DNA from: UBA11524 sp051886675
GTDB lineage: Bacteria > Bacillota > Clostridia > Christensenellales > Aristaeellaceae
DNA: 11,300 nt
Direction of reading: 5' to 3'
NCBI GenBank assembly: GCA_051886675.1
Contig: JBJEYH010000321.1
Coordinates: 1-11,300 of the forward strand
The notes beneath the pieces are model-generated. The model did not search any database. It was not told where the DNA came from and saw only the letters and a list, made by a program, of their open reading frames with translations. Position numbers and translations under genes: made by a program. Of the stretch, positions 5,614-11,300 are shown one piece after another; position 1 is the stretch's first letter; every line of letters begins with the position of its first letter.

Positions 5614-7710
5614 TTACAGACCCAGCAGCAGGCACACGCGGTACACCACCAGCGCGCACACCCAGGCCACGCCGCACTGGCCAAGGGCGCTGCACACGGC
5701 CCAGGTGCGGCTCTCCAGCTCACGCTTCATGGCGGCGAAGGCGGCCACGCAGGGCATGTACAGCAGGATGAACGTCAGGAAGGACAGCGCCGACGCCACC
5801 GACGGGAACACCCCGTGCAGCGCCGCCAGCATCGCGCCGGATTCGGCGTCCACGCCCGCCAGCACCGCCAGCGTGCTGACCACGCTCTCCTTGGCCATGA
5901 TGCCCGTGAGCACCGCCGTGGAGGCTTCCACCGTGCCGAAGCCCAGCGGCGCGAAGATCGGCGCGATTACGCCCGCCAGGGTTCCCAGGATGCTGTCCTG
6001 CACCGATGCCGCCGCCTCAAAGCGGAAGTTGAAGGACTGCAGGAACCACACCGCGATGGTCGCCAGGAAAATCACCGTGAAGGCCCGCTGGACAAAGTCC
6101 TTGGCCTTGTCCCACATGTTGCGCAGGACGTTTCGGGGGGTGGGCAGGCGGTAGGCGGGCAGCTCCATGATGAAGGGGGCCGCGTCGCCGTGGAACAGCA
6201 CCCGCTTGAGGATCAGCCCCGCCAGGATCGCCACCAGGATGCCGCCCAGGTACATCAGCGACATGACCAGCACCTTGTTGTCGTTGAAGAAGGCCGCGGC
6301 GAAGAGCGCGTACACCGGCACCTTCGCGCCGCAGGACATGAAGGGCGTCAGCAGGATGGTGAAGCGGCGGTCGCGGCGGCTGCTCATGCTCCGGGCGGAC
6401 ATCACCGCGGGCACCGTGCAGCCGAAGCCCATGATCATCGGGATGAAGCTGCGGCCGTTGAGCCCCAGGCGGCGCAGGGGCTTGTCCATCAGGAAGGCCG
6501 CGCGGGCCATGTAGCCGCTGTCCTCCAGGATGGACAGGCACATGAACAGAATCACAATCGTGGGCATGAAGGACAGTACGCTGCCCACGCCCGTGAGCAC
6601 GCCGCTGACAATCAGCTCCTGCAGCCAGACGGCCACGTCCGCCCTGGCCAGCGCGTCGCCGATGAACCCGATGCCCCCGTCCACCAGCGCGGCGAAGCCG
6701 TCCGCCACCCACGTGCCGAAGGGCCCGAAGGTGATCCAGAACACCAGCAGCATCATCAGGATGAACACGGGGATGGCCATCACCGGATGGGTCAGCAGCC
6801 GGTCGATTTTGTCGGATTTGGTGGGCTCGTCATCGTCCCGGCTGCCGCGGATGTAGCTCTTCTCCAGCAGCCGCTCGATGTAGCGGTAGCGCACGTCCGC
6901 CATGACGGCCGCGCGCTCCATGCCCTCGGTCTGCTCCATCTCGGTGAGGATTTCCTCGATGATGTGGTTCTCGTCCTCGGTGAGCTGGAGCATTTCCTTC
7001 ATGGGGTCGTCGCCCTCGAAGAGCTTGGTGGCGGCGTAGCGGGGATTCAGCCCCACCGCCTGCGCCTTGGGCTCCACCAGATGGATGATGGCATGCAGCG
7101 CCTTGTGGGCCGCGCCGGTGCAGATATCCACCCGGGGCGCGGGACGATGGTTTTCCGCCGCGTCGATGGCCAGACGCACCAGCTCGTCAATGCCCTCGCC
7201 CTTCCGGGCGCAGATGGCCACCACCGGCGCCTGCAGCCATTTGGACAGCTCATCGACCTTGATCACGTCGCCGTGGGCGCGCACCTCGTCCATCATGTTC
7301 AGCGCGATGACCACCGGCGTCCCCAGCTGCAGCAGCTGCAGCGTCAGGTACAGATTGCGCTCCAGATTGGTGGCGTCCACAATGTTGATCACCACGTCCG
7401 GCTTTTCCAGGGTGATGAAGTTCCGGCTGACGATCTCCTCCATGGAGTAGGGCGACAGGGAGTAGATGCCCGGCAGATCCACGATGCGGATGTCGTTGTT
7501 CTCGGCCTTGTCCCTCTTCCCGCCGAAGGCCGGCGCGCCAAAATGACCCGACCCGCCGTGATGATGGTGCAGAAGAACGCCTGTCTTCTGCTCCACCGTC
7601 ACGCCGGGCCAGTTGCCCACATGCTGGTTGGATCCTGTCAGGACGTTGAACAGGGTGGTCTTGCCGCTGTTCTGATTGCCCGCAAGGGCAAAGGTATACT
7701 GCTGGCTCAT
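5614..7710 (-). CDS. feoB: Ferrous iron transport protein B (FeoB)
   Basis: A 698-residue inner-membrane Fe(II) importer with an N-terminal GTPase. G domain: G1 GNQNSGKT (11-18), G2 around NWPGVTVE (33-40), G3 DLPG (78-81), G4 NMMD (138-141), then a G5-like ICARKGEG. The C-terminal membrane part carries the two Gate-type segments, seen as MSCGAKVPVYALF and IMAKESVVSTL, and ends in a hydrophobic helix without a cysteine-rich tail. Between G2 and G3 there is a His/Gly-rich insertion (about residues 45-72, HHHH at 48-51) not usual in the family. The start is ATG at 7710, overlapping the feoA stop by ATGA; a longer open frame upstream merely reads through feoA out of frame. No terminator is obvious before the transketolase promoter. 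Confidence 0.95.
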   Translation of the reverse strand: MSQQYTFALAGNQNSGKTTLFNVLTGSNQHVGNWPGVTVEQKTGVLLHHHHGGSGHFGAPAFGGKRDKAENNDIRIVDLPGIYSLSPYSMEEIVSRNFITLEKPDVVINIVDATNLERNLYLTLQLLQLGTPVVIALNMMDEVRAHGDVIKVDELSKWLQAPVVAICARKGEGIDELVRLAIDAAENHRPAPRVDICTGAAHKALHAIIHLVEPKAQAVGLNPRYAATKLFEGDDPMKEMLQLTEDENHIIEEILTEMEQTEGMERAAVMADVRYRYIERLLEKSYIRGSRDDDEPTKSDKIDRLLTHPVMAIPVFILMMLLVFWITFGPFGTWVADGFAALVDGGIGFIGDALARADVAVWLQELIVSGVLTGVGSVLSFMPTIVILFMCLSILEDSGYMARAAFLMDKPLRRLGLNGRSFIPMIMGFGCTVPAVMSARSMSSRRDRRFTILLTPFMSCGAKVPVYALFAAAFFNDNKVLVMSLMYLGGILVAILAGLILKRVLFHGDAAPFIMELPAYRLPTPRNVLRNMWDKAKDFVQRAFTVIFLATIAVWFLQSFNFRFEAAASVQDSILGTLAGVIAPIFAPLGFGTVEASTAVLTGIMAKESVVSTLAVLAGVDAESGAMLAALHGVFPSVASALSFLTFILLYMPCVAAFAAMKRELESRTWAVCSALGQCGVAWVCALVVYRVCLLLGL

Positions 7711-7973
7711 TCCTGCTCCTCCTCCTGGCGCAGGGTGATCCTGGCCGCGTCGTCCTTGCGCAACGTCAGGGAATAGCCCCGCAGGTGAATCTCCAGCGGA
7801 TCGCCCATGGGCGCGGTCTTGCGCAGTGTCACATGCACGCCGGGGGTAATGCCCATGTCCAGCAGATGCCGGTGCAGCGCGCCTTCGCCGCCCACCGTGT
7901 CCACGATGCCCCATTCGCCGGGCTGCAATTGCGCCACGTTTTCGCGCTTTGCCGCAGGCTGCTTTTTATCCAT
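7707..7973 (-). CDS. feoA: Ferrous iron transport protein A (FeoA)
   Basis: An 88-residue cytoplasmic SH3-like protein that assists FeoB. The FeoA fold is visible as LQPGEWGIVDTVGGEGALHR (16-35), HLLDMGITPG (36-45), VTLRKTAPMGDPLEIHLRG (48-66) and the closing SLTLRKDDAARITL (68-81). A charged N-terminus (MDKKQPAAKR) and an acidic tail (QEEEQE) frame it. The start is ATG at 7973; the nearest ribosome binding site is GGGAGA some 12 bases upstream, spaced further than in the neighbouring genes and lying in a hairpin loop. It overlaps feoB by four bases. The promoter at 8014-8042 serves the pair, and a dyad at 7996-8011 may be an iron-responsive operator. Confidence 0.93.
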   Translation of the reverse strand: MDKKQPAAKRENVAQLQPGEWGIVDTVGGEGALHRHLLDMGITPGVHVTLRKTAPMGDPLEIHLRGYSLTLRKDDAARITLRQEEEQE

Positions 7974-7979
7974 AGAGAA

Positions 7980-7998
7980 AACTCATCTCCCGTGAGTT
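7980..7998 (-). other. Hairpin presenting the feoA ribosome binding site in its loop
   Basis: AACTCA and TGAGTT form a perfect 6-bp inverted repeat around CGGGAGA, the only purine-rich Shine-Dalgarno candidate for feoA. On the minus strand it is followed by TTTT and then the ATG at 7973. The stem is AT-rich and weak. It could tune ribosome access or be incidental. Confidence 0.3.
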
Positions 7999-8011
7999 AT
8001 TAATGGCTAAC
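7996..8011. promoter_or_regulatory. Interrupted dyad at the feoAB start site (possible operator)
   Basis: GTTA-N8-TAAC, with a further symmetric AT pair at its centre, lies directly downstream of the -10 box and covers the expected start site near 8007. Its position suits a repressor of the Fur or DtxR/IdeR type, which commonly control feo genes. It does not match either classical consensus well, so the assignment rests on position. Confidence 0.3.
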
Positions 8012-8013
8012 AT

Positions 8014-8042
8014 AAGATATCACAGGCAACAGCATCTGTCAA
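8014..8042 (-). promoter_or_regulatory. Sigma-A promoter of feoAB
   Basis: On the minus strand a perfect TTGACA (8042-8037) is followed after 17 bases by TATCTT (8019-8014), which matches four of six -10 positions. The -35 box overlaps the TGA stop codon (8041-8039) of the upstream M50 protease gene. This promoter makes feoAB a separate transcription unit with a leader of about 34 bases. Confidence 0.75.
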
Positions 8043-8923
8043 CGGGCAGAAGCGTCAACTTTTCCCAAATTTTCTCCGGGCTGCCGCAGGTAGGCGTCGA
8101 TGACCCGTTCCTCCGGAAGCACGCGAACGCCGCCCCGCTCCCCCGTCACGCAGAACAGCGTGTGCCGCCGGGGATGCATCAGCTTCACCGCCCGGCGCAG
8201 GGGCAGCTTTTCCGTGGCGCTGACGCACCAGGCCGCGCTGAAGCCCCGCTGCTCCATGCGGATCCGCCTGTCCATAAAGGTCCGCAGCTCCTGCATGGCG
8301 GCGGTGGTGGCCGATACAGCGCCCCCGTAGAGCATGAAGCATCCCGCCGCCGCCAGGGACAGGTTCCATCCCCCGTACCGCCAGGTGACCCACAGGTTCG
8401 CAAGGATGCAGGCAAAGCCCATCGCCGCGCCAAGCAGCCGCATCACCGTCCGCACCGTCTGCGGCCTGAGGAGCCTCCCCAGCATAAGCGCCGTCAGCCG
8501 CCCGCCGTCCAGGGGCATGACGGGCAGCAGGTTCAGCGTCAGCAGCGTCAGGTTGCACCGGAAAAGCATCCGCCCCGCCGCCATCGTCAGCCATCCCGCC
8601 TTCGTCAGGAACAGCGCGGCGGCGCACAGCGTCAGCGTCATGGCGGGGCCCGCCAGGATCACCGCCAGCCGCCAGCCCACGGGCAGCGCGTCCTCCTCGT
8701 CCAGGCGCATGACCGCCCCCAGCGGCGTCAGCTCCACCTCCTCCGGCGGATGCCCCGCCGCCGCGGCCATGGCGGCATGCGCGCCCTCATGCAGGAGGAT
8801 GGATCCCATGCCCGCCAGCAGCAGCCGGCCCTGCCCCAGCAGCAGCATGTACAGCGCGAAGGCCAGCGTTCCTGCGTGGAGAAGGACGTCCGTATGGCCC
8901 AGGCGAAGGATCCTCAGCCTCAT
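8039..8923 (-). CDS. spoIVFB: Site-2 protease, M50B family (SpoIVFB-like)
   Basis: A 294-residue intramembrane zinc protease. In the SpoIVFB family the substrate is pro-sigma-K, cleaved in the outer forespore membrane of the mother cell. The zinc site is HEGAH (45-49, H45, E46, H49) together with NLLPVMPLDGG (131-141, D139 as third ligand). AGPAMTL (91-97) is another family block. Hydrophobic segments lie at about 14-50, 87-107, 124-136 and 164-205. The C-terminal 80 residues, after an MQELRTFMDRRIRM linker, resemble a reduced CBS-like domain as in SpoIVFB. The start is ATG at 8923, with GGAGGC seven bases upstream; it overlaps the SpoIVFA-like stop by four bases. The pairing with that gene favours SpoIVFB over RseP-type proteases, which are longer and carry PDZ domains. 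Confidence 0.88.
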   Translation of the reverse strand: MRLRILRLGHTDVLLHAGTLAFALYMLLLGQGRLLLAGMGSILLHEGAHAAMAAAAGHPPEEVELTPLGAVMRLDEEDALPVGWRLAVILAGPAMTLTLCAAALFLTKAGWLTMAAGRMLFRCNLTLLTLNLLPVMPLDGGRLTALMLGRLLRPQTVRTVMRLLGAAMGFACILANLWVTWRYGGWNLSLAAAGCFMLYGGAVSATTAAMQELRTFMDRRIRMEQRGFSAAWCVSATEKLPLRRAVKLMHPRRHTLFCVTGERGGVRVLPEERVIDAYLRQPGENLGKVDASAR

Positions 8924-9624
8924 GGCGACGCCTCCATGAGCGCGGCGGGATCCACGCTGCAGCCGTTGCGGCGCACCTCCATCACGCACTCCGCCCCCGG
9001 CAGCAGCGTACCCAGCACGTCCCCGGCGCGCACCGCGTCCCCCGCCGCCACCGCCGCCGTTTCGATGTTCCCGTACACGCAGGACAGGCCGCTGTCCGAT
9101 GTCACCTGGACAATGCGCTCCTCATCGTTGCCGTGGTACACCCCGGACACCTCCCCGTCCAGGGAGGACACCACCTGTCCCGAGGCGCACGTCCAGCTGA
9201 TGTAGGGCTCTTCTTCGCTCCAGGCATGGGCCACCGTCCCGCCGGATACCGGCATGGCCAGCGTTTCCTCCGCCTGCTCGCCGAACACCAGCGTCGCCTC
9301 CGGAAACAGCGCGCTGACAAAGGACAGCTTGCCCAGCTGCTCGTCCAGCAGCGTATCCCCGCTGACCGCCGCCAGCACCGCGTCCGTGGGCTGTGTCAGG
9401 GACGGTACGGCCCCGCTGCGCAGCGCCAGGGCGCACACCACCAGCGCCGAGGCCACGGCCAGGTTCTTCAGCAGCTCCTCCCCGGGCTTGCGCTTCAGCT
9501 GCTCACGCCAGGTGACGGCCGGCTTCCCTTCCGCAGCAGCCGGTGGTTCCGCGTCGGCCTTCGGCTCCATGCGCGGCCGCGTCTTCGGCTTCAGCTCCTG
9601 TACCCCGTTGCGCTTTTCAGACAT
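8920..9624 (-). CDS. spoIVFA: SpoIVFA-like membrane protein with degenerate M23 (LytM-like) domain
   Basis: A 234-residue protein with one membrane segment (about 51-69), a basic/proline-rich cytoplasmic head, and an external domain ending in an M23-like beta fold (about 149-230). That fold shows GEVSGVYHGNDEERIVQV, SGLSCVYGN and the lipoyl-like turn VAAGDAVRAGDVLGTL. The metal ligands of active M23 peptidases (HxxxD and HxH) are absent; the HxH position reads MEV. So it should be a binding or inhibitory protein, as SpoIVFA is for SpoIVFB in Bacillus. The next gene encodes exactly such a protease, with a four-base overlap. The start is ATG at 9624, with GGAAGGTGG (9640-9632) seven bases upstream. 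That ribosome binding site lies inside a hairpin. Sequence similarity alone would only say M23-like; the name rests on the neighbour. Confidence 0.78.
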   Translation of the reverse strand: MSEKRNGVQELKPKTRPRMEPKADAEPPAAAEGKPAVTWREQLKRKPGEELLKNLAVASALVVCALALRSGAVPSLTQPTDAVLAAVSGDTLLDEQLGKLSFVSALFPEATLVFGEQAEETLAMPVSGGTVAHAWSEEEPYISWTCASGQVVSSLDGEVSGVYHGNDEERIVQVTSDSGLSCVYGNIETAAVAAGDAVRAGDVLGTLLPGAECVMEVRRNGCSVDPAALMEASP

Positions 9625-9625
9625 G

Positions 9626-9673
9626 AAAAAACCACCTTCCTTGCATTCCGATGTATGCTCGGGAAGGCGGTTT
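9626..9673 (-). terminator. Terminator of the miaA/PLP-enzyme unit, sharing bases with the spoIVFA ribosome binding site
   Basis: On the minus strand AAACCGCCTTCC (9673-9662) pairs with GGAAGGTGGTTT (9640-9629), 12 bp with one G-T wobble, and a run of T reaches 9626. The 21-base loop can form a further GCAT/ATGC pair. It starts 11 bases past the PLP-enzyme stop. Its 3' arm is also the Shine-Dalgarno of spoIVFA, and the ATG follows two bases after the T-run. Confidence 0.8.
9651..9657 (-). promoter_or_regulatory. Possible sigma-E-type -10 box for spoIVFAB
   Basis: CATACAT lies in the loop of the terminator. It resembles the CATACAnT -10 element of the sporulation factor sigma-E, which transcribes spoIVFAB in Bacillus subtilis. 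The -35 candidate about 13-14 bases upstream (ACATGAAA) is a poor match. Initiation near 9644 would leave a leader of about 20 bases that keeps the ribosome binding site but loses the 5' arm of the hairpin. This is inferred from motif and position only. Confidence 0.35.
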
Positions 9674-9684
9674 CATGTTTCCGG

Positions 9685-10935
9685 TCAGTCCAGGGTCAGC
9701 GCGCCCACCTGCACCATGCGCTCCAGCGCGCGGGCCAGGGCGATCCGCCCGTGCGCGTAGGTCAGCCCGCCCTGCAGATAGGCGGTGTAGGGCTCGCGCA
9801 TGGGCGCGTCCGCGCTCAGCTCCACCGACGCCCCCGCCACAAACGTGCCCGCGGCCATCACCACCTGATCGGTGTAGCCGGGCATGTCCCAGGGCTCGGG
9901 CAGGGCCATGCTGTCAATGGGCGAGGCCATCTGAATCCCCTGGCAGAAGGCCACCAGACGCTCGGGCGTGCCCATCTGGATGGCCTGGATGATGTCCGCC
10001 CGGGGCTGGGCCGCGGGAGGCGTGGTCTGCATGCCCAGCTCCTCGAACACCCGCGCCGCAAGGCAGGCGGTCTTCAGCGCCTGGGCCACGGTGTGGGGCG
10101 CCATGAACAGCCCCTGGTAGAAGGGCTGGTAGCTGGCGGCGTAGGAGCCAACCTCCAGGCCGATGCCCGGGGCCGTCAGCCGGTAGGCAATGCGGGTGAC
10201 GGATTCCGTGTCGCCCACGATGTAGCCGCCGGTGGGCGCAAGGCCGCCGCCAGGGTTCTTGATCAGGCTGCCCACGCACACGTCCGCGCCGTAATGGCTG
10301 GGCTCCCTGTCGCAGACGAACTCGCCGTAGCAGTTGTCCACCATCAGCCGCACGCCGGGATGACGGGTGTGCAGCATCTCCGCCAGAGGCGCGAATTCCT
10401 CCGGCATCAGCGAGGGCCGCCAGGCATAGCCTCGGCTGCGCTGGGCGATGACCAGCTTCGTCCTCGGGGTGATGGCCCGGTCCACCGCCTCCACGTCGAT
10501 ATGCCCGTCCTTCAGCTCCACCTGGCCGTAGGTGACGCCCATTTCCTTCAGCGAGCCCATGGGCGCCTCGCCCTCGCCCCAGCCGATGATCTCCTCCAGC
10601 GTGTCGTAGGGCGTGCCCGTGGCGGACAGGATGTGATCCCCCGGCAGGGTCAGGCCGAACAGGCACAGGCTGATGGCATGGGTGCCGCTGGCGATCTGCG
10701 GCCGGACGATGGCCGCCTCCGTGCCGAAGAGCTCGGCAAAGATGCGCTCCAGGTTGTCCCGGCCCACGTCGTCATAGCCGTAGCCGGTGGTGGGGGCAAA
10801 GTGCCGGTAGGCCACCTGATGCTTCTGGAAGGCGTCCAGCACCCGGCGGGTGCCAAGCTCCTCCATGGCGTCGATCCGGGCGAAGGCGTCCTTCAATCCA
10901 GCCTCCGCCCGGGCAATCCGTTCCTCAATGGTCAT
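9685..10935 (-). CDS. ynbB: PLP-dependent enzyme of the YnbB / methionine gamma-lyase-like family
   Basis: A 416-residue, fold-type I aminotransferase-like protein of the family named after Bacillus YnbB (once called aluminium resistance protein; Met_gamma_lyase domain). Seen: SGTHAISLCLFGLTLPGD (83-100) in the cofactor phosphate region, MVDNCYGEF (198-206) with D200 expected to face the pyridine nitrogen, and GSLIKNPGGGLAPTGGYI (222-239) with K226 as the Schiff-base lysine. The conserved RHFAPTTGYGYDDVGRDNLE block (44-63) is typical of this family. A lyase activity on sulfur amino acids is suggested by the family name, but I know of no firm physiological role. The start is ATG at 10935, overlapping the miaA stop by four bases, with GAGGAG upstream. 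In Bacillus ynbB also lies close to miaA, which supports the assignment. Confidence 0.9.
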   Translation of the reverse strand: MTIEERIARAEAGLKDAFARIDAMEELGTRRVLDAFQKHQVAYRHFAPTTGYGYDDVGRDNLERIFAELFGTEAAIVRPQIASGTHAISLCLFGLTLPGDHILSATGTPYDTLEEIIGWGEGEAPMGSLKEMGVTYGQVELKDGHIDVEAVDRAITPRTKLVIAQRSRGYAWRPSLMPEEFAPLAEMLHTRHPGVRLMVDNCYGEFVCDREPSHYGADVCVGSLIKNPGGGLAPTGGYIVGDTESVTRIAYRLTAPGIGLEVGSYAASYQPFYQGLFMAPHTVAQALKTACLAARVFEELGMQTTPPAAQPRADIIQAIQMGTPERLVAFCQGIQMASPIDSMALPEPWDMPGYTDQVVMAAGTFVAGASVELSADAPMREPYTAYLQGGLTYAHGRIALARALERMVQVGALTLD

Positions 10936-11300
10936 GCTTCTTCTCCTCTTGTATACCAGTTTTTCAGCCGGCCGAAGGCGTCCGGAGCCAGGCTGTCCAC
11001 CCACAGGACGTCCTCCTCCCGGCGCATCCAGGTCAGCTGCCGCTTGGCGTAGTGCCGCGTGCCCTTTTTCAGCTGATACACGGCCTCCTCCAGGGCGCAT
11101 TCGCCCCGCAGGTACGGGATCATTTCCTTGTAGCCCAGGCCCTTCATGGCCTGCGCCCCGGCAGGCACGCCGCTGTCCAGCAGGCGGCGGACTTCCTCCA
11201 CAAGGCCCATGTCCAGCATGATGTCCACCCGCCGCTCGATGCGATGGTAGAGCGTGTCCCTGTCCATGGTCAGGGAGGCCACCCGGTAGTCAAAGGGCGC
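10932..11300 (-). CDS. miaA: tRNA dimethylallyltransferase MiaA, C-terminal part (cut by window edge)
   Basis: The last 122 residues of MiaA, which attaches a dimethylallyl group to N6 of A37 in tRNAs reading codons that begin with U. The piece begins at the window edge in frame (APFDYRVASLTMDRDTLYHRI) and shows the family's C-terminal landmarks. These are RRVDIMLDMGLVEEVRRLLD, the AMKGLGYKEMIPYLRGE block, and TRHYAKRQLTWMRRE, whose arginine/lysine-rich helix contacts tRNA. A GTG within the piece is not the start, because conserved sequence continues upstream to the edge. The stop overlaps the ATG of the PLP-enzyme gene (ATGA). Confidence 0.94.
   Translation of the reverse strand, partial: APFDYRVASLTMDRDTLYHRIERRVDIMLDMGLVEEVRRLLDSGVPAGAQAMKGLGYKEMIPYLRGECALEEAVYQLKKGTRHYAKRQLTWMRREEDVLWVDSLAPDAFGRLKNWYTRGEEA

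Noticed and set aside
5815..7776. Very long plus-strand open frame (653 residues) opposite feoB
   Set aside because: The translation is rich in His, Arg and Gly, as expected from the antisense frame of a GC-rich gene, with no domain and no ribosome binding site. FeoB on the other strand is unmistakable.
7711..7914. Upstream extension of feoB into feoA
   Set aside because: It is out of frame within feoA. The family start MSQQYTFALAGN at 7710 with the ATGA overlap is standard.
7966..7986. Six-codon leader peptide ORF (MSFLYG) overlapping the feoA start
   Set aside because: The purine-rich GGGAG touches its ATG with no spacer, so it could not be used. The peptide has no regulatory residues of note.
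8924..8989. Earlier start for the M50 protease
   Set aside because: The extra residues overlap the spoIVFA-like gene and are not membrane-like. GGAGGC is placed for the ATG at 8923.
9133..11052. Long plus-strand open frame (639 residues) opposite spoIVFA, the PLP enzyme and miaA
   Set aside because: It spans three real genes and a terminator in antisense and has the biased composition of a GC-rich shadow frame.
10936..11100. Earlier start for the PLP enzyme
   Set aside because: It lies inside miaA in another frame. The ATG at 10935 has a ribosome binding site and begins the conserved helix.
1..11300. Search for a CRISPR array, tRNA, IS element or phage genes
   Set aside because: I saw no regularly spaced repeats, cloverleaf, terminal inverted repeats, transposase or integrase motifs. 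Gene content and base composition look uniform and chromosomal.

Overview
The window looks like a chromosomal segment from a high-GC member of the Clostridia (Firmicutes). Supporting signs are strong AGGAGG-type ribosome binding sites, consensus sigma-A promoters with 17-bp spacers, intrinsic hairpin/T-tract terminators, a split (two-subunit) transketolase, and a spoIVFA/spoIVFB-like pair next to miaA and a YnbB-type PLP enzyme. The sporulation pair suggests a spore-forming lineage. The genus cannot be read from the sequence. I see no phage, IS, CRISPR, tRNA or rRNA.

Left part (1-3161). A truncated diacylglycerol-kinase-family lipid kinase runs leftward from 374. Diverging from it is a four-gene rightward operon: a polar amino acid substrate-binding protein (585-1322), its permease (1410-2150), its ATPase (2137-2862) and a small DUF1653 protein (2862-3104). 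It is driven by a textbook promoter at 520-548. A hairpin after the first gene probably keeps the binding protein in excess over the membrane parts. A strong terminator ends the operon.

Right part (3160-11300). Every gene is on the minus strand. In transcription order, from the right edge: miaA (partial), a YnbB/methionine-gamma-lyase-family PLP enzyme, spoIVFA-like, spoIVFB-like M50 protease, feoA, feoB, transketolase N subunit, transketolase C subunit, GNAT acetyltransferase. Neighbouring genes overlap by 4 bp (ATGA) at miaA/PLP enzyme, spoIVFA/spoIVFB and feoA/feoB. This divides the strand into short transcription units: miaA-PLP enzyme (terminator at 9626-9673), spoIVFAB, feoAB (promoter 8014-8042), tktNC (promoter 5509-5537, terminator 3655-3694) and the GNAT gene.

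The gene content is mostly conserved housekeeping, and I do not see a convincing new multi-gene system. The observations most worth a second look are small. One is a composite signal in front of spoIVFA, where the terminator of the upstream operon, the Shine-Dalgarno of spoIVFA and a possible sporulation-type -10 box occupy the same 50 bp. Another is a histidine/glycine-rich insertion in the G domain of FeoB. Others are a binding protein that lacks the usual lipobox cysteine, repeated motifs around the transketolase promoter, and a feoAB promoter whose -35 box lies across the stop codon of the preceding gene.
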